The position numbers and the translations under genes were made by a program. 64,000 nt of DNA from positions 62,001 through 126,000 of the forward strand of contig NZ_JBHUEA010000002.1 in assembly GCF_042680685.1 (NCBI RefSeq), written 5' to 3'. This document shows, piece after piece, positions 16,096 through 24,176 of the stretch; positions within the stretch are counted from its first letter, which is position 1, and each line of letters starts with the position of its first letter. Source of the DNA: Amnibacterium endophyticum (GTDB taxonomy: Bacteria > Actinomycetota > Actinomycetes > Actinomycetales > Microbacteriaceae). The notes below the pieces were generated by a model. It worked only from the letters and a program-made list of their open reading frames with translations. It made no database searches and was not told the origin of the DNA.

Positions 16096-17144
16096 CTGCG
16101 GCCGCCGAGCGCGCGGGGGTCGGGGGCGCCGGTCCTGTCGCGACGCAACTCGCGCGGCAGGGAGAACACCAGGTCCTCCTCCGCGGTCCGCACCTCCTCG
16201 ACCGTCCCGAACCCGAGGCCCGCGAGCACGCGCAGCAGCTCCTCGACGAGCCGCTCCGGCACGCTCGCCCCGCTCGTGACGCCGACGGTGCCGGCGCCCT
16301 CGAGCCACGCGGGGTCGAGCTCCGAGGCGTCGTCGATCCGGTGCGCGCTGGTCGCGCCGTGCTCGAGCGCCACCTCGACGAGGCGGACCGAGTTGGAGGA
16401 GTTCGCGCTGCCGACGACGAGCACGACGTCGGCGTCCCGCGCGACCTTCTTCACCGCCACCTGGCGGTTCTGCGTCGCGTAGCAGATGTCGTCCGACGGC
16501 GGGTCCTGCAGGTTCGGGAACCGCACGCGCAGGCGGCGCACGGTCTCCATCGTCTCGTCGACCGACAGCGTCGTCTGCGACAGCCACACCAGGTTGTCGG
16601 GGTCCGCGACCTCGACGACGTCCGCCTCGTCCGGCGAGCCGACGAGGGTCGTGCGGTCCGGGGCCTCCCCCATCGTGCCCTCGACCTCCTCGTGGCCGTG
16701 GTGGCCGATCAGGAGGATGTGCCGGTCGTCCCGCGCGAAGCGGACCGCCTCGCGGTGCACCTTGGTGACGAGCGGGCAGGTCGCGTCGATCGCCTGCAGG
16801 CGGCGCTCCCCCGCAGCTCGCACGACGGCGGGCGAGACGCCGTGGGCGCTGAAGACGACGTGGGCGCCCTCCGGCACCTCGTCGACCTCGTCCACGAACA
16901 CCGCGCCCTCCTGCTCGAGCCGCCGGACGACATGGACGTTGTGGACGATCTGCTTGCGCACGTACACCGGCGACCCGTACCGCTCGAGCGCTTTCTCGAC
17001 GGCGACGACGGCGCGGTCGACGCCCGCGCAGTACCCGCGCGGGGCGGCGAGCAGCACCCGGCCCGACCCGGTGACGGCGGGGTCGATTACCGTGGCAGCG
17101 CTCCTCGGGCCGGCCGGCAGGCCGAGTTCGACGGCAGGAGACAC
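16092..17144 (-). CDS. ispH: 4-hydroxy-3-methylbut-2-enyl diphosphate reductase
   Basis: Last enzyme of the MEP isoprenoid pathway, an Fe-S protein making IPP and DMAPP (350 aa). The three cluster cysteines are in AAPRGYCAGVDRA, AIDATCPLVTKVH and DICYATQNRQ. Conserved VFSAHGVSP and GSANSSNSVRLVEVA are also visible. The GTG start at 17144 is supported by a -10 box 6 nt upstream, implying a leaderless transcript. It is divergent from xseA with only 24 bp between start codons, and upstream of the DUF6264-like gene. Confidence 0.97.
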   Translation of the reverse strand: MSPAVELGLPAGPRSAATVIDPAVTGSGRVLLAAPRGYCAGVDRAVVAVEKALERYGSPVYVRKQIVHNVHVVRRLEQEGAVFVDEVDEVPEGAHVVFSAHGVSPAVVRAAGERRLQAIDATCPLVTKVHREAVRFARDDRHILLIGHHGHEEVEGTMGEAPDRTTLVGSPDEADVVEVADPDNLVWLSQTTLSVDETMETVRRLRVRFPNLQDPPSDDICYATQNRQVAVKKVARDADVVLVVGSANSSNSVRLVEVALEHGATSAHRIDDASELDPAWLEGAGTVGVTSGASVPERLVEELLRVLAGLGFGTVEEVRTAEEDLVFSLPRELRRDRTGAPDPRALGGRS

Positions 17145-17150
17145 CGGGGC

Positions 17151-17156
17151 AGTCTA
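17151..17156 (-). promoter_or_regulatory. -10 box of a leaderless promoter (ispH)
   Basis: TAGACT lies 6 nt before the ispH GTG on the minus strand. It sits next to the xseA ribosome-binding site (AGGAGG), so the two expression signals share the same short gap. Confidence 0.5.
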
Positions 17157-17168
17157 GGAGGCGCGCTG

Positions 17169-18425
17169 ATGAGCGACGGGGTCGGCACCGCGGAGGCGCC
17201 CTGGCCGGTGGCGATGCTCGGGCAGAAGCTGAAGGGCTGGATCGATCGGCTCGGCCAGGTCTGGATCGAGGGCGAGATCACCCAGTGGGGCGTCCGCGGC
17301 GGCAACGCCTACGGGAAGCTGAAGGACCTGGAGCGCGACGTCACCGTGCCGTTCCAGATCTGGTCGAGCGTGCGGTCGCGCCTGCCCGACGACCTGAAGC
17401 AGGGCGACCGCGTGATCGCGCTCGTGAAGCCGGACTACTGGCTGAAGGGCGGCTCGCTCTCCATGCAGGTGTTCGCCATGCGCCACGTCGGGCTCGGCGA
17501 CCTGCTGGAGCGGCTCGAGCTGCTGCGCCGCACCCTCGCGGCCGAGGGCCTGTTCGACCCGGCCCGGAAGCGTCGGCTGCCCTTCCTGCCGCGGCGGGTC
17601 GGCCTGATCACCGGCAAGGACAGCGACGCGGAGAAGGACGTGCTGCGCAACGCGCAGCTGCGCTGGCCGGGCGTCGACTTCCGGGTCGTGCACGCCTCCG
17701 TGCAGGGCGATCGGACGGTGCCGGAGGTCCTGGCCGCGCTGAAGGCGCTCGACGAGGACCCGGACGTCGACGTCATCGTGATCGCGCGCGGCGGCGGCGA
17801 CTTCCAGAACCTGCTCGGGTTCAGCGACGAGCGGCTGGTGCGCGCGGTGGCCGCCGCGACGACGCCCGTGGTCAGCGCCATCGGGCACGAGAACGACCGG
17901 CCGCTGCTCGACGAGGTCGCCGACCTGCGGGCCTCGACCCCGACGGACGCCGCGAAGCGGGTGGTGCCGGACGTGACGGAGGAGCTGAGCCGGGTCGCGA
18001 CGGCGCGGGCGCGGATGCGCAGCCGCCTGACGCACCACGTGTCGGCGGAGGCGGACCGGATCGCGCACCTGCGCGGCCGGCGGGTGCTGGCCGACGGGTC
18101 CTGGATCGTCGAGCGGCGCGCGGACGAGCTGACCCGGTACGCGGCCCGCTCGGCGGAGCTGATGGACCGGGCCGTCGAGCAGGCGGAGGCGCGCCTCGCC
18201 GAGGCGCGCGGGCACCTGCGCGCGCTCTCCCCGCTGCGCACGCTCGAGCGCGGCTACGCGATCGTGCTGGACGCGCAGGGCGCGGCGGTGCGCCGCACCG
18301 AGCAGGCGCCCGCGGGCGAGCACCTCGTCGTGCGGGTCGTGGACGGCGCGGTGGCCGCGCGGAGCGAGGGCCCGCTCGGCACCGAGGAGTCGCGCTCGGC
18401 CGCCGGCGTCGGCGCCCGCTCGTAG
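17169..18425 (+). CDS. xseA: Exodeoxyribonuclease VII large subunit
   Basis: Catalytic subunit (418 aa) of ExoVII, a single-strand-specific exonuclease acting in repair. ATG 17169 follows AGGAGG. The N-terminal OB fold (residues about 20-110: VWIEGEITQWGVRGGNAYGKLKD) is followed by the catalytic domain with LITGKDSDAEKDVL, VIVIARGGGDFQNLLGFSDE and TPVVSAIGHENDRPLLDEVADLRASTPTDAA. A long helical region and the C-terminal SPLRTLERGYAIV strand region complete the protein. Its small subunit xseB follows directly. Confidence 0.97.
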   Translation: MSDGVGTAEAPWPVAMLGQKLKGWIDRLGQVWIEGEITQWGVRGGNAYGKLKDLERDVTVPFQIWSSVRSRLPDDLKQGDRVIALVKPDYWLKGGSLSMQVFAMRHVGLGDLLERLELLRRTLAAEGLFDPARKRRLPFLPRRVGLITGKDSDAEKDVLRNAQLRWPGVDFRVVHASVQGDRTVPEVLAALKALDEDPDVDVIVIARGGGDFQNLLGFSDERLVRAVAAATTPVVSAIGHENDRPLLDEVADLRASTPTDAAKRVVPDVTEELSRVATARARMRSRLTHHVSAEADRIAHLRGRRVLADGSWIVERRADELTRYAARSAELMDRAVEQAEARLAEARGHLRALSPLRTLERGYAIVLDAQGAAVRRTEQAPAGEHLVVRVVDGAVAARSEGPLGTEESRSAAGVGARS

Positions 18426-18428
18426 CAT
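18423..18428 (+). promoter_or_regulatory. Possible leaderless -10 box for xseB
   Basis: TAGCAT overlaps the xseA stop and lies 7 nt before the ATG at 18436. It may give xseB its own promoter and favours the 18436 start over 18427. Confidence 0.35.
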
Positions 18429-18435
18429 GGCGGTC

Positions 18436-18666
18436 ATGAGCGGGACGGAGCAGCCGGCGAGCCCGGACATCGAGTCGATGAGCTACGAGACCGCCCGCGA
18501 CGCGCTGGTCGCCGTCGTCGACGAGCTGGAGCGCGGCGGCGCGACGCTCGAGCAGTCCCTCGCCCTGTGGGAGCGCGGGGAGGCCCTCGCCACCCGCTGC
18601 GAGACGTGGCTGACGGGTGCCCGCGCGCGGCTGGACCGGGCGCCGCAGGGCGCTGCCGACGCGTGA
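18436..18666 (+). CDS. xseB: Exodeoxyribonuclease VII small subunit
   Basis: A 76-aa helical subunit (79 aa if the ATG at 18427 is used) that binds the helical part of XseA. The family core SYETARDALVAVVDELERGG-TLEQSLALWERGEALATRCE is visible. The stop overlaps the next gene's start (GTGA), suggesting translational coupling. Confidence 0.95.
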   Translation: MSGTEQPASPDIESMSYETARDALVAVVDELERGGATLEQSLALWERGEALATRCETWLTGARARLDRAPQGAADA

Positions 18667-19322
18667 GCGAGCGACCGCCCCGGGTCGTCGCCGAGCTCGG
18701 GCGCCCGGAGACGCCGGACGAGACCGCGTCGCGGAAGGCCCGCGACCGCGCGCTGCGCCGCTCGCGCCAGAACACCCGCAACCTCGTCGCCTCCCTCGCC
18801 GCGACGGTCGGGCTCGTCATCGTGATCGTCCTGCTCGTGCCGCGCGGCACGGGCGTCGAGCAGCCCGTCATCGACGTGCCCCAGGTGGTGCAGCAGTACC
18901 GCGACACCGCGGGCCAGCCGCTGATCGCCCCGGACCTGCCCGCCTCGTGGCGCGCGAACGCGGCGCAGCTGCGCGGCGCCGGCGACGCCGCCTCCTGGTA
19001 CGTCGGCTGGGTGGTCGACGGCACCGGCTACGCGGGCCTCACCGAGGGGCTGCCGGGCACCGACGAGACGCTGCGCTCGGCGCTCGACGGGGCGCAGCCC
19101 ACCGGCACGACCGAGATCGGCGGCCTGCCGTGGCGGGTCTACGACCGGCGCGACCTCGGCGACGCCGCGGGCAACGTCGCCTACGGGCTCGCGACGCGGA
19201 TCGGCGACGTGCGGGTCGCGGTGTACGGCACCGTGTCGGCCGGGCAGGTGCGGGATCTCGCGGCGGCCGTCGCGAAGGACGCCGCGGCACGCGGCCTGAC
19301 CGGGGAGGGGAGCCTGCCGTGA
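18663..19322 (+). CDS. DUF4245 domain protein
   Basis: Membrane-anchored protein of 219 aa from GTG 18663. A basic cytoplasmic N-terminus (residues 1-40) leads to one TM helix (LVASLAATVGLVIVIVLLVP), then an extracytoplasmic beta-rich domain typical of DUF4245 (Pfam PF14030). Function is unknown. The family is regularly found between xseB and carbonic anhydrase/fumC in Microbacteriaceae, and this gene overlaps both neighbours by 4 bp, so it is part of that operon. Confidence 0.9.
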   Translation: MSERPPRVVAELGRPETPDETASRKARDRALRRSRQNTRNLVASLAATVGLVIVIVLLVPRGTGVEQPVIDVPQVVQQYRDTAGQPLIAPDLPASWRANAAQLRGAGDAASWYVGWVVDGTGYAGLTEGLPGTDETLRSALDGAQPTGTTEIGGLPWRVYDRRDLGDAAGNVAYGLATRIGDVRVAVYGTVSAGQVRDLAAAVAKDAAARGLTGEGSLP

Positions 19323-19927
19323 GCGCAGCCTCGATCGACGCGTGGCGCGAGCTGGCGGAGGGCAACGCGCGGTTCATCGCCGACGAGCCACGCCACCCGA
19401 ACCAGGACGCGCGTCGCCGCGCGGAGGTCGCGCAGGGGCAGCACCCGGTCGCCGCCCTGCTCGGCTGCAGCGACAGCCGGGTCGCCGCCGAGGTGCTCTT
19501 CGACCGCGGTCTCGGGGACCTCTTCGTCATCCGCAACGCCGGGCAGGTCGCGAGCGCCTCCGCCCTGGCCTCGATCGAGTACGCGGTCGCGGTGCTCGAC
19601 GTGCCGCTCGTCGTGGTGCTCGCGCACGACTCGTGCGGCGCGGTCAAGGCCGCGATCGACGCGGAGCAGCCCGACGCCCCGATGCTGCCGCCGCTGATCG
19701 CGGCCCACGTCGACCGGATCGTCCCGGCCGTGCACGCGGTGGCCGACGGGACGGACGCGGACGCGGTCGGGCAGGCGCACCTCGAGGCGACGGTCGCCGC
19801 CCTGCTGCAGGAGTCCGAGCTGCTCGCCGCGGCGGTCGCCGAGGGTAGCGTTGCGGTCATCGGGGCCGAGTACCGCCTGGCCGACGGCCGGGTGCACCGC
19901 CGCTTCACCGTGGGCGAGGCGGAGTGA
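19319..19927 (+). CDS. Beta-carbonic anhydrase
   Basis: Cytoplasmic zinc enzyme (202 aa) interconverting CO2 and bicarbonate. Zinc ligands are Cys50 (GCSDSR), His103 and Cys106 (AHDSCGAV), and the Asp52-Arg54 dyad is intact, so it should be active. GTG 19319 overlaps the DUF4245 stop. The C-terminal EYRLADGRVHRR is typical. It is followed by fumC after 37 bp. Confidence 0.96.
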   Translation: MSAASIDAWRELAEGNARFIADEPRHPNQDARRRAEVAQGQHPVAALLGCSDSRVAAEVLFDRGLGDLFVIRNAGQVASASALASIEYAVAVLDVPLVVVLAHDSCGAVKAAIDAEQPDAPMLPPLIAAHVDRIVPAVHAVADGTDADAVGQAHLEATVAALLQESELLAAAVAEGSVAVIGAEYRLADGRVHRRFTVGEAE

Positions 19928-19964
19928 GCCCCGCCCACCGCACCGCCTGAGGCGAAGGAGCCCG

Positions 19965-21365
19965 ATGACGTCCGACGACGCCGCCTACCGGATCGAGCAC
20001 GACACGATGGGCGAGGTGCGCGTGCCGCGCGACGCCCTGTGGGCCGCGCAGACGCAGCGCGCGGTCGAGAACTTCCCGATCTCCGGGGCGGGTCTCGAGG
20101 ACGCGCAGGTGATCGCGCTCGCGCGCATCAAGCGGGCCGCCGCGATCGTCAACGGCGAGCTCGGCGTGCTGGCGGCCGACGTGGTCGAGGCGATCGTGTC
20201 CGCGGCCGACGAGGTGATCGCGGGCGGGCACCTCGACCAGTTCCCGATCGACGTGTACCAGACCGGCAGCGGCACCTCGTCGAACATGAACATGAACGAG
20301 GTGCTCGGCTCGCTCGCGTCGCAGCGGCTCGGGCGCACCGTGCACCCGAACGACGAGGTCAACGCGAGCCAGTCGTCGAACGACGTGTTCCCGACCTCGG
20401 TGCACGTCGCGGCGACCGAGGCGGTGGAGCGCGACCTGATCCCCGCGCTCGAGCACCTCGCCGAGGCGCTGGAGCGGAAGGCGTCCGCGTGGGCGGAGGT
20501 CGTGAAGGCGGGCCGCACGCACCTGATGGACGCGACGCCGGTCACGTTCGGGCAGGAGTTCGGCGGCTACGCGCGGCAGATGCGGCTCGGCGTCGACCGG
20601 CTGCGCGCGATGCTGCCGCGGCTCGCGGAGGTGCCGCTCGGCGGCACCGCGACCGGCACGGGCATCAACACGCCCGCCGGCTTCTCCCCGAAGGTCATCG
20701 CGATCCTCGCCGAGACGACCGGGCTGCCGATCACCGAGGCGGCCGACCACTTCGAGGCGCAGGGCGCGCGCGACGGGCTGGTCGAGGCCTCCGGCGCGAC
20801 GAAGGTCGTCGCGGTGAGCCTGACCAAGATCTGCAACGACCTGCGGTGGATGGGCTCCGGCCCGAACGCCGGGCTCGGCGAGCTGCACATCCCCGACCTG
20901 CAGCCCGGCTCGTCGATCATGCCGGGCAAGGTGAACCCGGTCGTGCCGGAGGCGACGCTGATGGTCGCCGCCCGGGTCGTCGGCAACGACGCGACGATCA
21001 CCTGGGCGGGCGCGTCCGGCCTGTTCGAGCTGAACGTCGCGATCCCCGTCATGGGCACCGCGCTGCTCGAGTCCGTGCGCCTGCTCACGAACGCCGCCCG
21101 GCTGCTCGCCGACACGGTGGTCGACGGCCTGACCGTGAACGAGGCCAGGGCCCGCGCGCTCGCGGAGTCGTCGCCGTCGATCGTGACGAAGCTGAACCGC
21201 GTGATCGGCTACGAGGCCGCGGCGAAGGTCGCCAAGCACTCGGTCGCGGAGAGCATGACGATCCGGCAGGCGGTGATCGACCTCGGCTTCGTGGAGCGCG
21301 GCGAGGTCACCGAGCAGCAGCTCGACACCGCCCTCGACGTCCTGTCGATGACCCGCCCGGGCTGA
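19965..21365 (+). CDS. fumC: Class II fumarate hydratase
   Basis: TCA-cycle enzyme hydrating fumarate to malate (466 aa). ATG 19965 follows GAAGGAG; the longer ORF is out of the carbonic anhydrase frame and lacks a site. The fumarase/aspartase signature GSSIMPGKVNPV is present, with TGSGTSSNMNMNEV, HPNDEVNASQSSNDVFPT and GRTHLMDATPV. Last gene of the xseA-xseB-DUF4245-CA-fumC operon; a strong hairpin follows. Confidence 0.98.
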   Translation: MTSDDAAYRIEHDTMGEVRVPRDALWAAQTQRAVENFPISGAGLEDAQVIALARIKRAAAIVNGELGVLAADVVEAIVSAADEVIAGGHLDQFPIDVYQTGSGTSSNMNMNEVLGSLASQRLGRTVHPNDEVNASQSSNDVFPTSVHVAATEAVERDLIPALEHLAEALERKASAWAEVVKAGRTHLMDATPVTFGQEFGGYARQMRLGVDRLRAMLPRLAEVPLGGTATGTGINTPAGFSPKVIAILAETTGLPITEAADHFEAQGARDGLVEASGATKVVAVSLTKICNDLRWMGSGPNAGLGELHIPDLQPGSSIMPGKVNPVVPEATLMVAARVVGNDATITWAGASGLFELNVAIPVMGTALLESVRLLTNAARLLADTVVDGLTVNEARARALAESSPSIVTKLNRVIGYEAAAKVAKHSVAESMTIRQAVIDLGFVERGEVTEQQLDTALDVLSMTRPG

Positions 21366-21374
21366 CCCATCCCC

Positions 21375-21415
21375 GCGCCTCGCGGCCTGCGGATCCTCCG
21401 CGGACCGCGAGGCGC
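21375..21415. terminator. Bidirectional hairpin between fumC and the prepilin peptidase gene
   Basis: GCGCCTCGCGG (21375-21385) pairs with its complement at 21405-21415, with an inner CTGCGGA/TCCGCGG arm. It lies between convergent stops, so it can serve both genes. Confidence 0.8.
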
Positions 21416-21943
21416 TCACGCGGCGAGGAGCAGCGCGAGCCAGGCGCCGAGCAGCATCGGCGGTCCGAACGGCATGCGGCTGCCCGCGCCGCGGCGGACC
21501 AGCACGACCACCGCCGCCGCGCCGCCCACGAGGAACGCGAGCACGACCGCGAGGACCGCGCCGCCGGGTGCGGCGGCCGCACCGAGCGCACCGAGCAGCG
21601 GAGCGAGCTTGACGTCGCCGAAGCCCATCCCGCCCGTGACGTGCAGCAGCAGGAGCACGAGCCCATAGGTCGCGCCCGCGAGCAGGACCGGCAGCACGGC
21701 GCGGCCGGCCACCGCGCCGTCGAGCAGCACCGCAGCGAGCACGATCGGGTAGCCGGGCAGCACGACCGCGTCGGGGAGGCGGTGCTCCGCGACGTCGGTG
21801 GCGACGAGCCGCGGGGTGGTGACGGCGAGCCAGAGGACGCCGAGCAGCAGCGGCCGCGGCCCGACCGCGACGGCGGCGAGCAGTGCGAGGGCCGCCGCCA
21901 CGACGGCCTCGTCGATCGGGACGCGACGGGCGACGGCGAGCAC
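21416..21943 (-). CDS. A24 family prepilin peptidase (short form)
   Basis: Polytopic aspartyl protease (175 aa) that cleaves class III signal peptides of type IV pilin-like proteins. The two catalytic aspartates are Asp50 in ATDVAEHRLPDAVV and Asp110 in GGMGFGDVKLAPLLG. It lacks the N-terminal cysteine-rich methyltransferase domain of PilD, as usual for TadV/FlaK-like actinobacterial forms. The GTG at 21943 is supported by a -10 box 6 nt upstream. No pilin or tad genes are in this window. Confidence 0.85.
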   Translation of the reverse strand: MLAVARRVPIDEAVVAAALALLAAVAVGPRPLLLGVLWLAVTTPRLVATDVAEHRLPDAVVLPGYPIVLAAVLLDGAVAGRAVLPVLLAGATYGLVLLLLHVTGGMGFGDVKLAPLLGALGAAAAPGGAVLAVVLAFLVGGAAAVVVLVRRGAGSRMPFGPPMLLGAWLALLLAA

Positions 21944-21949
21944 GCCCGC

Positions 21950-21955
21950 ACGCTA
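21950..21955 (-). promoter_or_regulatory. -10 box of a leaderless promoter (prepilin peptidase)
   Basis: TAGCGT on the minus strand lies 6 nt before the GTG at 21943. Confidence 0.5.
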
Positions 21956-22015
21956 GAGCGGCTGCGAGGGGCGCAGCGGCGGTTCTCCACAGGGCGGGCG
22001 GCGGCTGCGCCGGTC

Positions 22016-22037
22016 GGTCTCGACAGGCTCGACCACC
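22016..22037. repeat. Dispersed palindromic element, type B
   Basis: GGTCTCGACAGGCTCGACCA (minus orientation of GGTCGAGCCTGTCGAGACC) matches the elements at 50615 and 50696. A further CTCGAC-rich stretch extends to about 22075. Confidence 0.7.
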
Positions 22038-22083
22038 GGGGTAGGCGCGGACTCGACGGACTCGACCAGCGAGGCGGTCGCGC

Positions 22084-22341
22084 TCAGTCGTCGGAGTCGG
22101 TCTGCTCCTGCTCGACGGGGCGCGCGATCACCCAGAGGGAGAAGGCGATCGAGGTCACGAGCATGACGATGCCCATCGCCAGGTTCACGTTGATGCCGGC
22201 GGCGTGCTCGATCTCGGTCGGGGTCGTGAACCCGATGCCCCAGATCAGGCAGAAGACGCCGTAGACCCCGAAGAGGATCGCGACGATGGTGCGCAGCTCG
22301 AAGACGCGGTCGAGCAGGTGCGGTTTCGGTCGGTCGGCCAT
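22084..22341 (-). CDS. Small two-helix membrane protein linked to the symporter
   Basis: An 85-aa protein with two predicted TM helices (IVAILFGVYGVFCLIWGIGF and VNLAMGIVMLVTSIAFSLWV), a basic start and an acidic tail (EQEQTDSDD). It begins 9 bp after the symporter stop on the same strand, so the two are co-expressed. Small partners of solute/sodium symporters are known (DUF485 with ActP), but this sequence does not match a family I can name. A role in symporter assembly is inference. Confidence 0.75.
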   Translation of the reverse strand: MADRPKPHLLDRVFELRTIVAILFGVYGVFCLIWGIGFTTPTEIEHAAGINVNLAMGIVMLVTSIAFSLWVIARPVEQEQTDSDD

Positions 22342-22350
22342 CGGTGCCCC

Positions 22351-24021
22351 CTAGAACGCCTGGAAGAGGATGTAGAGCAGGACGTTGATCACCAGGATGC
22401 CGATGCCGAGGACCCACGGGTTCTTCAGCACCCCGGGGTCGGCGGGCAGCTTGCCGGAGTCGTCCGTGAGGCCCCGCACGAGGCCGACGAGCTCCCGCTC
22501 CGGCCGCGGCGCAGTCCGGTAGGAGACGATCACCGCGACGATGATCGCGAGCGCGAAGCCGATGGTGCCGCCGACGAAGCTCGAACCCTGGCCGGTCAGC
22601 GACAGCACCCCGGTCTGCGTCAGCAGGAACACCGTCGTGGCGCCCACGATGCCGGCGAGCAGACCGGACCAGCCCGCGGGCCCGGTCATCCGCTTCCACA
22701 GCAGCCCGAGGATGAAGATCGCGAAGAGCGGCACGTTGAAGAACGAGAACAGCGTCTGGACGTAGTCCTGGATGTTGTTGAAGCCCGCCGCGATGAAGGC
22801 CGTCCCCATCGCGAGCAGGGTGCCGACCACCGTCACGACGCGGCCGACGTTCAGGTAGTAGCGGTCCTCCCGGTCCGGGCGCACCCAGTCCTGCCAGATG
22901 TCGTAGGTGAACACCGTGTTCAGCGAGCTCACGTTCGCCGCCATGCCCGCCATGAAGGAGGCCAGCAGGCCGGCGAGCGCGACGCCGAGGAAGCCGTTCG
23001 GGATCAGCTCCTTGAGCAGCAGCGGCACGACGTCGTTGTAGGTCGCGCCGCCGCCCGATCCGCCGCGCTTCAGGTCGACGATCGACGGGACGAGGACGGA
23101 GGCGATCATGCCCGGCACCACGATGATCAGGGCGACGAAGGTCTTCGGGATGGCGGCGATCAGCGGGGTGCGCACGGCGGCCGGGGCGTCCTTGGCGGAG
23201 AACGCGCGCTGCACCTCCGTGAAGTTCGTGGTCCAGTAGCCGAAGGACAGCACGAAGCCGAGCCCGAGCACGACGCCGACGGTGCTGCCGAGCCCGTTGG
23301 CGATGCCGGTCAGCTCGCTGCCGGGGAAGGGCTGCAGCGTCGCCGGCCCGCCGTCCAGCCGCCCGATCTTCTCGGTGAGTCCGGACCAGCCGCCGACGCG
23401 CGCGAGGCCCACGATCGTGACCGGGACCATCGCCGCGATGATCACGAAGAACTGCAGCACCTCGTTGTAGATGGAGGCGGACAGCCCGCCGAGGAACGTG
23501 TAGGCGAGCACCACGAATCCGGCGACGACGATCGACACCCAGAGCGGCCAGCCGAGCAGCGCCTGCACGATGATCGCCATCGCGAACAGGTTCACGCCCG
23601 CGATCAGCACCGAGGCGATGGCGAACAGGACCGCCTGGAACCGCTGCGTCGGCTTGTCGAACCGCTTGCCGAGGTACTCCGGCACGCTGCGGGCCTTGGA
23701 CCGGTAGTAGAAGGGCATCATGAAGAGCCCGAGGAAGACCATCGCCGGGACGGCGCCGATCCAGTAGTAGTGGAAGGTCTGCTCGCCGTACTGCGCGCCG
23801 TTCGCGGCCTGCCCGAGCAGCTCGATCGCGCCGAGGTTCGCGGACACGAAGGCGAGCCCCGTGATCCACGCGGGCAGCGAGCGCCCGGACAGCAGGAAGT
23901 CGAGGCTGTTCGCGACGCGTCGACGGGCGGCGAGGCCGATGCCGAGCACCAGCACGAAGTAGAAGGCGAGCAGGACGTAGTCGATCGGCTGCGCGTCGAG
24001 GGCGAGCGGGTCGGCGGCCAT
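22351..24021 (-). CDS. Sodium:solute symporter (SSS family, sugar-type look)
   Basis: Na+-coupled transporter of 556 aa from ATG 24021, with about 14 hydrophobic segments. N-terminal features (SLDFLLSGRSLPAWITGLAFVSANLGAIELLG) resemble the SGLT branch, as do RSVPEYLGKRFDKPTQRFQ, AYTFLGGLSASIYNEVLQFF and the loop SFGYWTTNFTEVQRAFSAKD. The substrate cannot be assigned; sugars or inositol are plausible. It shares an operon with a small membrane protein. Upstream, a -10-like TACCGT near 24092-24097 would give a leader of about 65 nt. Confidence 0.9.
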   Translation of the reverse strand: MAADPLALDAQPIDYVLLAFYFVLVLGIGLAARRRVANSLDFLLSGRSLPAWITGLAFVSANLGAIELLGQAANGAQYGEQTFHYYWIGAVPAMVFLGLFMMPFYYRSKARSVPEYLGKRFDKPTQRFQAVLFAIASVLIAGVNLFAMAIIVQALLGWPLWVSIVVAGFVVLAYTFLGGLSASIYNEVLQFFVIIAAMVPVTIVGLARVGGWSGLTEKIGRLDGGPATLQPFPGSELTGIANGLGSTVGVVLGLGFVLSFGYWTTNFTEVQRAFSAKDAPAAVRTPLIAAIPKTFVALIIVVPGMIASVLVPSIVDLKRGGSGGGATYNDVVPLLLKELIPNGFLGVALAGLLASFMAGMAANVSSLNTVFTYDIWQDWVRPDREDRYYLNVGRVVTVVGTLLAMGTAFIAAGFNNIQDYVQTLFSFFNVPLFAIFILGLLWKRMTGPAGWSGLLAGIVGATTVFLLTQTGVLSLTGQGSSFVGGTIGFALAIIVAVIVSYRTAPRPERELVGLVRGLTDDSGKLPADPGVLKNPWVLGIGILVINVLLYILFQAF

Positions 24022-24135
24022 CACGACCGACGTGGGGCTGGACGTGGCGCACGCTCCTTCACCGTGGACCGCACCCGATGCGGCCGATGCACACGGTAGG
24101 AAGAGCGGGCTGAGAGCCGGTTGTGGATCGTGTGA

Positions 24136-24172
24136 GGACGGGATCCAGCCGTCGCCCGGCCGGATCCCGTCC
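24136..24172 (-). terminator. Hairpin terminator of the PhoH gene
   Basis: GGACGGGATCC pairs with GGATCCCGTCC (11-bp stem), ending 4 bp beyond the phoH stop on the minus strand. Confidence 0.75.
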
Positions 24173-24176
24173 GACG

